From Variovorax boronicumulans (GTDB lineage Bacteria > Pseudomonadota > Gammaproteobacteria > Burkholderiales > Burkholderiaceae_C), in NCBI RefSeq assembly GCF_019352895.1, contig NZ_JAAAFX010000004.1, positions 1,848,245-1,912,244 of the forward strand: a stretch of DNA of 64,000 bases. Direction: 5' to 3'. Both the position numbers and the translations under genes were made by a program. How positions within the stretch are numbered: position 1 is the stretch's first letter; every line of letters begins with the position of its first letter. Under the pieces are notes generated by a model. The model ran no database searches and was not told the DNA's origin. It saw nothing but the letters and a program-made list of their open reading frames with translations. Shown piece by piece: positions 16,354 to 24,840 of the stretch.

Positions 16354-16947
16354 TCATATCAACGCCACTTTGATGTCGTCCTGTTGCACCGTGATGTCGC
16401 CGATCTGGTAGGTCTTGCGGCCCACGGTCAGCTCCTCGGGCTTGAAGGTGCGCAGCGGGTAATCGCGCAGCAGCTCCTGCGCCACCAGCCCGCCGATCTT
16501 CTGCAGCCGCTCGGCGTCGCGGCCGTCCAGGCCCTGCAGCTCGATGCGCTCGGCGCGCGGTTCGTGCAGCCGCAGCGCGAGCGCGGCGACGTCGTACTTC
16601 AGCGCGCTGCTGACCGACACGATGCCCTCGACGCTCGAGGGCTGCAGCAGCGGGCTGCCGATGGTCATGTTCGCCGTGATGCTGGCGCGGTTGGTGGCCG
16701 GGTCGAGCGTGAGCTGCGGGTCGCGCAGGCTCACCGAGAACAGCTCGGCATAGCGCTGGCGCACCGGGAAGCGCTTGGCGATCTGCGCCTGCAGCTCGTC
16801 GCGGCCGATGGTGTATTCGCTGGTGAAGAAGTTGAAGCCGGCCAGCGCGGCCAGGGGCGTGCCGGCCGCCGCGGCACCGAGCAGGCGCAGCAGCTGGCGG
16901 CGTGGATGCAGATCGGACAAGGGGGGCGTGCGGTGGCGTGAAGGCAT
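16354..16947 (-). CDS. DUF1439 (YceB-like) family protein
   Basis: 197 residues. A basic N-terminus and hydrophobic stretch (QLLRLLGAAAAGTPLAALAG) form a signal, with no clear lipobox Cys. The rest matches the DUF1439 pattern: FTSEYTIGRDELQAQIAKRFP, then VSLRDPQLTLDPATNRASITANMTIGSP, and a C-terminal PEELTVGRKTYQIGDITVQQDDIKV. These proteins are periplasmic or outer-membrane-associated, with a lipid-binding-like fold of unknown role. The ATG at 16947 starts at the basic leader. It is upstream of the phosphodiesterase on the same strand, separated by repeat copy A. Confidence 0.8.
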   Translation of the reverse strand: MPSRHRTPPLSDLHPRRQLLRLLGAAAAGTPLAALAGFNFFTSEYTIGRDELQAQIAKRFPVRQRYAELFSVSLRDPQLTLDPATNRASITANMTIGSPLLQPSSVEGIVSVSSALKYDVAALALRLHEPRAERIELQGLDGRDAERLQKIGGLVAQELLRDYPLRTFKPEELTVGRKTYQIGDITVQQDDIKVALI

Positions 16948-17000
16948 GGTGGTGTGAGCTTGCCACGCTTCGTCGCGTTCCCCGAACGACGGCCCGCAGC

Positions 17001-17687
17001 TCAATCTTTCAGCAGCGCCTCGGGCAGGCCGCTCACGAACTCCGCGAAGTCGCGCCCGCCGATCGAGATGTGGTCGAGCATCGCGGCCTGGGCCTCGGCC
17101 GGGTCGCCGCGCTGCAGCGCCTCGGCGATGCGTGTGTGCTCCACCACCGACAGCTGCATGCGGCCCGGCGATTCGAAGCGGTCGGCGGTGTAGCCGGCGC
17201 TGCGGGTGCGCAGGTTGCGGATCTGGGCCACCAGCGCTTCGTTGCGCGCCGCGGCGTAGATCAGCTCGTGGAAGCGGTCGTTGGCCACCTGGTAGGCCGC
17301 AGGGTCGTCGGCCTGCGCCGCGGTGCCGCACAGCGCCAGGCTGGCCGCGAGCTCCTGCTTCTCGGCCGGGCGCAGCCGCTTGGCCGCGAACTTGGCGGCG
17401 GTGGCCTCCAGCTCGCCCAGCAGTTCCAGCAGCTCGCGCAGCATGTGGATCGAGAGCTTGGGCACCGAGGCGCCGGTGCGCGGGCCCACCACCACGAAGC
17501 CCTGCGCGGCGAGCTGCAGGATCGCCTCGCGGATGGGGGTGCGCGAGACGTTGAAGCGCTCGCTCAGCGCGCGCTCGTCGATCGGTTGCCCGGGGCGCAT
17601 CGCGCCGCTCGACAGGTCCCGAATGATCGTGAGACGGATGGATTCGGCGAGCGTCGTGCCCACCTCAGGGTTTTGACTGGGTTGCAT
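17001..17687 (-). CDS. GntR-family regulator, FadR/FCD subfamily
   Basis: 228 residues. The N-terminal winged helix-turn-helix contains IDERALSERFNVSRTPIREAILQLAAQGFV. The C-terminal all-helical FCD domain has metal/ligand-site residues in VANDRFHELIYAAARN and VVEHTRIAEAL. It binds a small carboxylate and usually represses neighbouring catabolic genes. It is divergent from the Bug-protein, crotonase and CaiB unit. The 59-base gap between them holds a perfect AT-rich palindrome at 17707-17729, the probable operator. The inducer is unknown; an organic acid handled by the neighbouring genes is the natural guess. Confidence 0.9.
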   Translation of the reverse strand: MQPSQNPEVGTTLAESIRLTIIRDLSSGAMRPGQPIDERALSERFNVSRTPIREAILQLAAQGFVVVGPRTGASVPKLSIHMLRELLELLGELEATAAKFAAKRLRPAEKQELAASLALCGTAAQADDPAAYQVANDRFHELIYAAARNEALVAQIRNLRTRSAGYTADRFESPGRMQLSVVEHTRIAEALQRGDPAEAQAAMLDHISIGGRDFAEFVSGLPEALLKD

Positions 17688-17706
17688 ACTGAGATTGACT
17701 GAAAGT

Positions 17707-17729
17707 ATATTTATAACTCTTATAAATAT
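17707..17729. promoter_or_regulatory. Perfect 10-bp-arm palindrome, candidate GntR operator
   Basis: ATATTTATAA at 17707-17716 and TTATAAATAT at 17720-17729 are exact reverse complements around CTC. The site lies between the divergent GntR regulator and Bug-protein genes, 20 bases upstream of the regulator start codon and 17 upstream of the binding-protein ATG. It is strikingly A+T-rich for this genome and overlaps plausible -10 elements (TATAAA-like) on both strands. Confidence 0.7.
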
Positions 17730-17746
17730 TTAAACGGAGACTTTCC

Positions 17747-18730
17747 ATGCGCAGAGCCGGCGGTTTACGAGGCGTTCTAGGTGCCTTCCTCATTTTGACG
17801 GGGGTTGGCGCATCCTCCCATGCCCAGGAACCCTGGTCGCCCACGCGGCCGATCCGGCTGGTGCTGGGCTACACGCCCGGCGGCGCGGCCGATGCCGTGG
17901 CCCGCGACCTGGCGCCGTTGATGGAGAAGTCGCTGGGCCAGCCGGTGATCGTCGACTACAAGCCCGGCGCGGGCGGCGCCATCGCCGCGGAGATGGTGGC
18001 CACGGCCGCGCCGGACGGCTACACGATCGGCCTGGTCGACGGGGCGCCGCTGAGCATCATTCCGCATGCGCGCAAGGTGAGCTACGACCCGACGACCAGC
18101 TTCAGCTACCTGGGGGTGGTGTCGAAGGCGCCGCTTGTGGTGCTGGTCCACCCCTCGGTCCAGGCGAACAACCTGCAGGAGCTGCTGGCGCTGGCGCGCG
18201 CCCAGCCCGGCGCCGTGAGCTACAGCACCTCGGGCCTGGGATCGATCCACCAGATGGCCGCCGAACTGCTGTCGGCCAACACGCAGACCTCGCTGCTGCA
18301 CGTGCCGTACAAGGGCGCGGCACCGGCGCTGAACGACCTGATGGCGGGCTCGGTCAAGGTGTCTTTCGCCACCATCGCCCCGGCGGTGCCGCTGGTGCAG
18401 TCGGGCCGGGTCCGGGCCATCGCCGTGACCTCGGCGCGGCCGGTGCCGGCCTTCCCGGGCGTCAAGCCGATCGGCGAGCAGGGCGTGGCGGGCTACGACG
18501 CGCAAGGCTGGTTCGTGCTGGCCGGCCCGAAGGGCATGCCGGCGGAAATCACCCGAAAGATCAATGCGGCGCTGAACACCGCGCTGCAGACGCCCGCCTT
18601 GCGCGACAAGTTCATCTCGCAGGGCAACGACGTGGCGCCGGGCACACCCGAAGCGGCCACGGAACTGGTCAACGTCGACTTCAGGAAATGGGGCCGCGTG
18701 ATCCGCGACCAGAACCTGCGCTTCGACTGA
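17747..18730 (+). CDS. Bug/TctC-family periplasmic substrate-binding protein
   Basis: 327 residues. A signal peptide is cleaved near SSHAQE. Bug-family hallmarks follow: PIRLVLGYTPGGAADAVARDLAP near the N-terminus, GQPVIVDYKPGAGGAIAAEMVA, and a C-terminal VDFRKWGRVIRDQNLRFD. The family binds carboxylates (or amides) for tripartite tricarboxylate transporters or as orphan sensors. GGAG lies 7 bases before the ATG. TctA/TctB membrane subunits are absent here. The downstream crotonase and CaiB genes suggest the ligand is an acid activated to a CoA thioester. Confidence 0.9.
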   Translation: MRRAGGLRGVLGAFLILTGVGASSHAQEPWSPTRPIRLVLGYTPGGAADAVARDLAPLMEKSLGQPVIVDYKPGAGGAIAAEMVATAAPDGYTIGLVDGAPLSIIPHARKVSYDPTTSFSYLGVVSKAPLVVLVHPSVQANNLQELLALARAQPGAVSYSTSGLGSIHQMAAELLSANTQTSLLHVPYKGAAPALNDLMAGSVKVSFATIAPAVPLVQSGRVRAIAVTSARPVPAFPGVKPIGEQGVAGYDAQGWFVLAGPKGMPAEITRKINAALNTALQTPALRDKFISQGNDVAPGTPEAATELVNVDFRKWGRVIRDQNLRFD

Positions 18731-18770
18731 GTCCTCTCTTCCATTCTTTCCTTCACTTTCATCCATTGCC

Positions 18771-19583
18771 ATGAGCCTCTCTCTCGAACCCACCGCCGCG
18801 GCCAGCGCCGAAGCCCCCGCCGCCGCCGCCGCGCCGCCCCTGCTGTCGATCGACGGCGCGATCGCCACCATCACCTTGCGCCGCCCGGCCACCCACAACC
18901 GCATCGAGCCCGACGACGTCGGCGTGCTGCGCGGCTACCTGCAGCAGCTGAATGCCGATGCCAGCGTGCGCGTGATCGTGTTCGCCAGCAGCGGCAAGAG
19001 CTTCAGCTCCGGCTTCGACCTCACGCGCCTGGGCGGCGCGGCCAGCGCCCACGAGAACACCTTCGAGATGCTCACCGACGAGATCGAGAACGCGCGCGCC
19101 ATCACCATCGCGCGGCTGCATGCGCCGGTCTACGGCGGCTCGACCGACCTGGTGCTGGCCTGCGATTTCCGCCTCGGTGTGCGCGGCATGCGCATGTTCA
19201 TGCCGGCCGCGCGGCTCGGCCTGCACTACTACCCGCACGGCATCCGCCGCTGGGTGTCGCGGCTGGGGCTGGGCGCGGCCAAGCGGCTGTTCCTCACCTC
19301 GCGGCCGATCCAGGACGAGGAGATGCTGCGCATCGGCTACCTCGATGCGCTGGTCGAGCCGGCGCAGCTCGATGGCGAACTCGCGCAATGGACCGCCGAA
19401 CTGCTGGCGCAGGCGCCGGTGCCGCTGGTGTCGATGAAGAAGACGCTCAACGAGGTGGCGCGCGGCCAGTACGACGAGGCCACGGCAACGGCCGCCTACG
19501 GCGCGAGCCTGGGCACGCGCGACATCCAGGAGGCGCTGGCGGCCTTCGCCGAGAACCGCAAGCCCGTCTTCGCGGGCCACTGA
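18771..19583 (+). CDS. Enoyl-CoA hydratase/isomerase (crotonase) family protein with altered catalytic residues
   Basis: 270 residues of the crotonase superfamily. The N-terminal 25 residues are low-complexity Ala/Pro. Oxyanion-hole segments SSGKSFSSGFDLTRLGG and HAPVYGGSTDLVLACDFRLG are present. Compared with classical hydratases, the first catalytic Glu position is Asp126 (GGSTDL for GGGCEL). The second is Ala146 (MPAARLG for QPEILIG). That argues against ordinary hydration and for another crotonase reaction (isomerisation, hydrolysis or C-C cleavage). It is in an operon with the binding protein (40 bases upstream) and CaiB (7 bases downstream). Confidence 0.85.
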   Translation: MSLSLEPTAAASAEAPAAAAAPPLLSIDGAIATITLRRPATHNRIEPDDVGVLRGYLQQLNADASVRVIVFASSGKSFSSGFDLTRLGGAASAHENTFEMLTDEIENARAITIARLHAPVYGGSTDLVLACDFRLGVRGMRMFMPAARLGLHYYPHGIRRWVSRLGLGAAKRLFLTSRPIQDEEMLRIGYLDALVEPAQLDGELAQWTAELLAQAPVPLVSMKKTLNEVARGQYDEATATAAYGASLGTRDIQEALAAFAENRKPVFAGH

Positions 19584-19590
19584 GCAGCGC

Positions 19591-20817
19591 ATGACGACGA
19601 ACCCCAAGGACCTGCCGCTGGCTGGCGTGCGCGTGCTCGAACTCTCGCAGATCATGGCCGGCCCGATCTGCGGCCTGATGCTCGCCGACATGGGCGCCGA
19701 GGTGATCAAGATCGAGAAGTTTCCCGCGGGCGACGACTCGCGCGGCTATGCGCGGCCCGGCGATCCGGGCCTGGCGCCCAGCTTCCTGATGCTCAACCGC
19801 GGCAAGCGCTCGGTGGCGGTCGACATCCGGCAGCCCGCCGGACAGGCCGTGATCCGCCGCCTGGTCGGCAACTGCGACATCGTGACCGAGAACTACCGGC
19901 GCGGAAAGCTCGAGGCGCTGGGCCTGGGCTACGAGCAGCTGCGCGCCATCAACCCGCAGCTGGTGTATTGCTCGATCACCGGTTACGGCCCCAACGGCCC
20001 GCTGAGCGACAAGGGCGGTTTCGACCTGGTGCTGCAGGCCTTCTCCGGCCTGATCAGCGTGACCGGCTCGATCGACGGCGAACTGGCCAAGCCCGGCAAC
20101 TCGGTGGCCGACATCAATGCCGGCATCCTGGCCGCGATGGGTTGTCTGGCGGCCTACATCAAGCGCTTGCGCACGGGGCAGGGCGCCAAGGTCGAGACCT
20201 CGCTGCTGCAGGCCTCGCTGCAGCAGATGTACTGGTTCGCGGCCGCCTACTTCTCCGACGGCTCGATCGCCAAGCCGATGGGCACGGCGCATCCGCTGAT
20301 TGCGCCCTACCAGACCTTCCGCTGCGGCGAAGGCGCGATCGCGCTGGGCGGCGGCAACCAGGCCAACTGGCAGCGCATCACCGAGGTGCTGGGCCATCCC
20401 GAATGGCTGCAGGAGGCGCGCTTTCGCACCGGCCGCGACCGCCTGGGCGCGCAGCGTGCGCTCGAGGCGATGATCACCGAGGCGCTGGCCGCACATTCGG
20501 CGGCCTACTGGATCGAGCGCTTCGACCAGGCCGGCGTGCCGGTCGGCCCGGTGCACGACGTGGGGCAGGCGCTCGAGCATGCGCAGTCGCGCGCCATCGG
20601 CATGGTGGTCGAGGTCGACCATGCGGAAGGCGGCCGCACGCGCTCGCTGGGCCTGCCGATCCACTTCGACGGCGAGGCGCCATTCGCGCGCTCGGCCGCG
20701 CCGCGCATCGGCGAGCAGACACGCGAGGTGCTGGCCGAGTTCGGCTTCGATGCCGGCGAGATCGCCGCGCTCGAGGCGGCCAGGGCGGTCTGCCAGTACC
20801 AGCCCGAGGCGGGCTGA
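19591..20817 (+). CDS. CaiB/BaiF family (class III) CoA-transferase
   Basis: 408 residues. Family III signatures: VLELSQIMAGPICGLMLADMGAEVIKIE, NRGKRSVAVDI and VTENYRRGKLEALGLGY, with SVADINAG holding the expected catalytic Asp174 that forms the acyl-anhydride intermediate. It transfers CoA from a donor acyl-CoA to a carboxylic acid, probably the substrate brought in by the adjacent binding protein. It lies 7 bases after the crotonase gene and converges with the amino acid ABC operon (10-base gap). Confidence 0.92.
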   Translation: MTTNPKDLPLAGVRVLELSQIMAGPICGLMLADMGAEVIKIEKFPAGDDSRGYARPGDPGLAPSFLMLNRGKRSVAVDIRQPAGQAVIRRLVGNCDIVTENYRRGKLEALGLGYEQLRAINPQLVYCSITGYGPNGPLSDKGGFDLVLQAFSGLISVTGSIDGELAKPGNSVADINAGILAAMGCLAAYIKRLRTGQGAKVETSLLQASLQQMYWFAAAYFSDGSIAKPMGTAHPLIAPYQTFRCGEGAIALGGGNQANWQRITEVLGHPEWLQEARFRTGRDRLGAQRALEAMITEALAAHSAAYWIERFDQAGVPVGPVHDVGQALEHAQSRAIGMVVEVDHAEGGRTRSLGLPIHFDGEAPFARSAAPRIGEQTREVLAEFGFDAGEIAALEAARAVCQYQPEAG

Positions 20818-20827
20818 GCGATGACCG

Positions 20828-21596
<769 letters not shown>

Positions 21597-21613
<17 letters not shown>

Positions 21614-22250
21614 GGATCTTCCTTTCGAGGTGCCGCGCATAGAGGCTGATCGGGAAACAGAGGGCGAAGTACATCAGCGCCACGCAGCTGAACACCACGA
21701 AGGGCTGGAAGGTGGCGTTGGAAATCATGCTGCCGGCCTTGGTGAGTTCGACGAAGCCGATCACCGAGGCCAGCGCCGTGCCCTTGACCACCTGCACCAG
21801 GAAGCCGACCGTCGGCGCGGTCGCGATCTTCATGGCCTGCGGCAGGATCACGTGGCGCATCTGCTCGCCAAAGCCGAGCGCGAGGCTGCCCGAGGCTTCC
21901 CACTGGCCCTTGGGGATCGAGGCCACGCAGCCGCGCCAGATCTCGGTGAGGTAAGCGCTGGTGTAGAGCGTGAGCGCGACCGTGGCCGCGGTCCAGGCCG
22001 AGACGTCGACGCCCATCAGTGCAATGCCGAAGTAGGCCAGGAACAGCTGCATCAGCAGCGGCGTGCCCTGGAACAGCTGCACATAGGTGCCGATCGCGCG
22101 GTCGAGCGCCTTGCCGGCGCGCAGCCGCAGGAACAGCAGCAGTGCACCCACCACGCCGCCGCCCACGAAGGCGATCACCGACAGCGCGACGGTCCAGCGC
22201 AGCGCCATCAGCAGGTTGCGCAGGATGTCCCAGAGGGAGAAGTCGTTCAT
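21597..22250 (-). CDS. Polar amino acid ABC transporter permease (second)
   Basis: 217 residues, HisM/GlnP-type inner-membrane permease with about five helices. The cytoplasmic coupling loop is EASGSLALGFGEQMRHVILPQAMK. The N-terminal part WDILRNLLMALRWTVALSVIAFVGGGVVGALLLFLR is the family's usual opening. Its ATG lies 16 bases after the stop of the first permease gene. The two permeases form a heterodimer. Confidence 0.92.
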
Positions 22251-22266
22251 GGTCTTTCTCCTGCGT

Positions 22267-22923
22267 TCAGCGGCCGAAGAAGTACTTCGGGCCGGCCCAG
22301 TTGAGCAGGCGGCGCAGGCCGACCGACAGCGCCAGGTACAGCACGGTGGCGATGATGAAGGCCTCGAAGGCGCGGAAGTTGCGGCTCTGGATCAGGTTGG
22401 CGGCGTAGCTCAGGTCCTCGACCGAGATCTGGCTGCACACGGCCGAGCCCAGCATCACGATGATGATCTGGCTCACCATCGCGGGCCACACCTTCTTCAA
22501 CGCCGGTGGCAGCACCACGCGCGTGAACACCTGCACCTTGTTGAGCGCCAGGCTCACGGCCGCCTCGATCTGCCCGCGCGGCGTGGCCTCGATGCCGGCG
22601 CGGATGATCTCGGTGGCGTAGGCGCCGAGGTTGGCAACCATCGCGATGACCGCGGCCGTCTCGGGCGTGAGCTTCACCCCCGCGGCCGGCAGCCCGAAGA
22701 AGATGAAGAACAGCTGCACGATGAAGGGCGTGTTGCGGATCAGCTCCACGTAGGTGCCCACCCCCCAGCGCAGCCAGGCCGGCCCGCTGGACCGCGCCCA
22801 GGCGCAGGCCACGCCCACCACCATGCCGATCAGCGTGGCGATGGCCGTCAGGCCCACGGTCCAGCCGATGCCCTTGGCCAGCAGCCGCCAGTCGACGAGG
22901 ACGGCGCCGAAGTCGAATTCCAT
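22267..22923 (-). CDS. Polar amino acid ABC transporter permease (first)
   Basis: 218 residues, HisM/GlnP-type. Segments YVELIRNTPFIVQLFFIFFGLP and the coupling loop EAAVSLALNKVQVFTRVVLPPALKK are family hallmarks. It pairs with the permease encoded next. A 149-base gap separates it from the binding-protein gene upstream, and that gap carries interspersed repeat copy B, a likely cause of lower permease expression relative to the binding protein. Confidence 0.92.
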   Translation of the reverse strand: MEFDFGAVLVDWRLLAKGIGWTVGLTAIATLIGMVVGVACAWARSSGPAWLRWGVGTYVELIRNTPFIVQLFFIFFGLPAAGVKLTPETAAVIAMVANLGAYATEIIRAGIEATPRGQIEAAVSLALNKVQVFTRVVLPPALKKVWPAMVSQIIIVMLGSAVCSQISVEDLSYAANLIQSRNFRAFEAFIIATVLYLALSVGLRRLLNWAGPKYFFGR

Positions 22924-22983
22924 ATCAAAGGCTCCTTGGTGCCAGGCACATCAACAGCAATCGCACTTGTTCTTCAGTCGTGG

Positions 22984-23069
22984 GACACCGCGGAACCGGC
23001 TTCGCCGGGCCGCTGGTGTCGCCCCCTGGAGGGGGAGGCGGCTACACGAAGTGAGCCGCGTCGGGGGGT
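22984..23069. repeat. Interspersed GC-rich repeat, copy B
   Basis: About 86 bases between the binding-protein gene and the first permease gene of the amino acid operon. It is the same element as copy A at 16279-16353 in the same orientation (shared CGCGGAAC, GGCTTCGCC, GGCCGCTGG, CGCCCCCTGG and final G run). Stems: CCGGCTTCGCCGG, CCCCCTGGAGGGGG, and GCGGCT pairing with AGCCGC. Confidence 0.75.
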
Positions 23070-23072
23070 GGC

Positions 23073-23885
23073 CTACACAGGAAGGTCGCCGGCGGCCTTG
23101 CCGAGCCACTTCTTCGACATGGCGTCGAGGGTGCCGTCCTTCTTCGCGGCCGCGATGATCTCGTTGACCCTGGCCTTGAGCGCGGTCTCGTTCTTGGCGA
23201 TGCCCACGAAGCAGGGGCTGTCCTTGAGCAGCAGCTTGAACTCGGCGCTGACCTTGGGGTTCTTGGCCAGCATGTCGCCCGCCACCGCGGCGCTGGTGGC
23301 GAGGGTCTGGGTCTGGCCGGCCACGAAGGCGGCGATGGTCGCGTTGTTGTCCTCGAAGCGGCGGTAGTCGACGTTGGGCGGCGCCACCTTGTTGAGCTCC
23401 TGGTCCTCCATCGCGCCGCGCGTCACGGCCACGGTCTTGCCGGCCATGTCGGCGAAGCTCGCGAGCTTCATGCTCTTGGCCGCGTACACGGCCTGGAAGA
23501 AGGGCGCATAGGCGGAGGAGAAGTCGATCACCTTCTCGCGCTCGGCGTTCTTGCCCAAGGTCGAGATCACCAGGTCGGCCTTCTTTGTCTGCAGGTAGGG
23601 GATGCGGTTGGCGCTGGTCACGGGCACCAGCTCGACCTTCACGCCCAGCTTGGACGCGATGAGCTGCGCCATCTCGACGTCGAGGCCGATCGGCGTCATG
23701 GTGCGGTCGACCGAGCCGTAGGGCGGGTAGTCGGTGGGCACCGCGACCTTGAGCGTCTTCGACTTGAGGATGTTGTCCAGCGCGGCCTGGGCCTGCGCGG
23801 CACCGGCGGCGAACAGGGCGGAGGAAGCCAGCGCGAGCAGGGCGACGCGGCGCGTCGAGAGGGTGGCGGAGAGGAAGGACTTCAC
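23073..23885 (-). CDS. Polar amino acid ABC transporter substrate-binding protein
   Basis: 270 residues from a GTG start with AGGAG seven bases upstream, which decides the start. The signal peptide is cleaved near GAAQAQAA. The SBP family 3 fold shows ILKSKTLKVAVPTDYPPYGSVD, then IGLDVEMAQLIASKLGVKVELVPVTSANRIPYLQ and KADLVISTLGKNAEREKVIDFSS. It binds an unidentified amino acid or opine-like solute in the periplasm. Its GTG overlaps the TGA of the GntR regulator gene by 4 bases (GTGA), so regulator and transporter are translated together. Confidence 0.93.
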   Translation of the reverse strand: MKSFLSATLSTRRVALLALASSALFAAGAAQAQAALDNILKSKTLKVAVPTDYPPYGSVDRTMTPIGLDVEMAQLIASKLGVKVELVPVTSANRIPYLQTKKADLVISTLGKNAEREKVIDFSSAYAPFFQAVYAAKSMKLASFADMAGKTVAVTRGAMEDQELNKVAPPNVDYRRFEDNNATIAAFVAGQTQTLATSAAVAGDMLAKNPKVSAEFKLLLKDSPCFVGIAKNETALKARVNEIIAAAKKDGTLDAMSKKWLGKAAGDLPV

Positions 23886-24685
23886 AGCAGGGCTCCTAGG
23901 TAGGTCGATGAATCGTCGGGAGAGGAAGAAGGGGGCGCCGACTTGCGCGTCGCCTTCGTCTTGCGGGGACTTGTATGCAAGACGTGTGCCTTGTTCTTGT
24001 CGTTCAGTTCGCCGCCCCGAACCGGTGCGAGCGCATCGCGCAGGTGCGCCAGCGGGTCGCTGCGGGCCTGCAGGCGCAGGGCCGACTGCACCGTTCCGAT
24101 GTGTTCGGCCATCAAGGCCTCGGCCTGTGCCGCGTCGCCCCGCGCCAGTGCATCGACGATGCGCACGTGGTCGCCGCACGATTGCGCGGCATCGTGCGTG
24201 GATTGGTAGAGCATCGCGATCAGGGTGGTGCGCGCGGTGAAGTCGCGCAGCGTGTCGGCCAGCAGGCTGTTGCCCAGGCATTCGGCCAGGCAGACGTGGA
24301 AGTCGCCCAGGAGGAAGCTGCGCGTGCCCACGTCGGTGCCCTGCACGGCGGCCTGCTCGCGCTGCAGGTGCAGCTTGAGCCGGCGCAGCGCGGGTTTCTC
24401 GATGCGGCCGGCGCTGCGGATCAGGCCGACCTCGATCACGCGGCGGGCCTCGAAGGCCTCGCGCGCCTCGTCCTCGGAGGGCTCGATGACAAACCAGCCG
24501 CGGCGCGAGGACACGGTCACGATGCCGCGGGCGGCCAGGCGCGTGAGCGCCTCCCGCACGATGGTGCGGCTGCAGTCGAAGAGCATCGCGAGCTGCTGCT
24601 CGCCCAGGCGCGAACCTGGTGCGAGCTTGCCCGCCATCACCGCTTCGACGATGCGGGCACTGATTTCGGAGGCGGAGATGGACAT
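23882..24685 (-). CDS. GntR-family regulator (FCD subfamily) of the amino acid ABC operon
   Basis: 267 residues. The winged helix-turn-helix includes LGEQQLAMLFDCSRTIVREALTRLAARGIV. The FCD ligand domain has LLGDFHVCLAECLGN and DHVRIVDALARGDAAQAEALMAEHI. The last 40 residues are a basic, Ser/Pro/Lys-rich tail beyond the domain. That stretch of DNA also carries a 12-bp site resembling one in the regulator's own promoter. It is the first gene of the transporter operon and overlaps the binding-protein gene by 4 bases. It probably represses the operon until its ligand binds. Confidence 0.9.
   Translation of the reverse strand: MSISASEISARIVEAVMAGKLAPGSRLGEQQLAMLFDCSRTIVREALTRLAARGIVTVSSRRGWFVIEPSEDEAREAFEARRVIEVGLIRSAGRIEKPALRRLKLHLQREQAAVQGTDVGTRSFLLGDFHVCLAECLGNSLLADTLRDFTARTTLIAMLYQSTHDAAQSCGDHVRIVDALARGDAAQAEALMAEHIGTVQSALRLQARSDPLAHLRDALAPVRGGELNDKNKAHVLHTSPRKTKATRKSAPPSSSPDDSSTYLGALL
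23970..23981. promoter_or_regulatory. Candidate GntR operator inside the regulator gene
   Basis: CTTGTATGCAAG, a palindrome except for one mismatched pair, matches 11 of 12 bases with the site at 24715-24726. It lies 84 bases upstream of the binding-protein GTG. It resembles the TTGTATACAA-type sites bound by several FadR-subfamily regulators. Confidence 0.5.
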
Positions 24686-24714
24686 GGCAAAGGCATCAGC
24701 AGGTTCCGTGCCTG

Positions 24715-24726
24715 CTGGTATGCAAG
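24715..24726. promoter_or_regulatory. Candidate GntR operator upstream of the regulator gene
   Basis: CTGGTATGCAAG lies 29 bases upstream of the regulator ATG (minus strand) and 115 bases before the PAS-GGDEF gene on the other strand. It differs by one base from the site at 23970-23981. Its position suits autorepression of the regulator-transporter operon. Confidence 0.5.
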
Positions 24727-24840
24727 CGCTGTGCGCACGGCCGTCGCAGCACCTTCGCGCCGGGAGCGCCGGCTTCGCAGGCAGAATCCACCGCAAAACA
24801 AAGACTGCACCAGCCCAGAACACCGCGAGGAGACCTTCAG

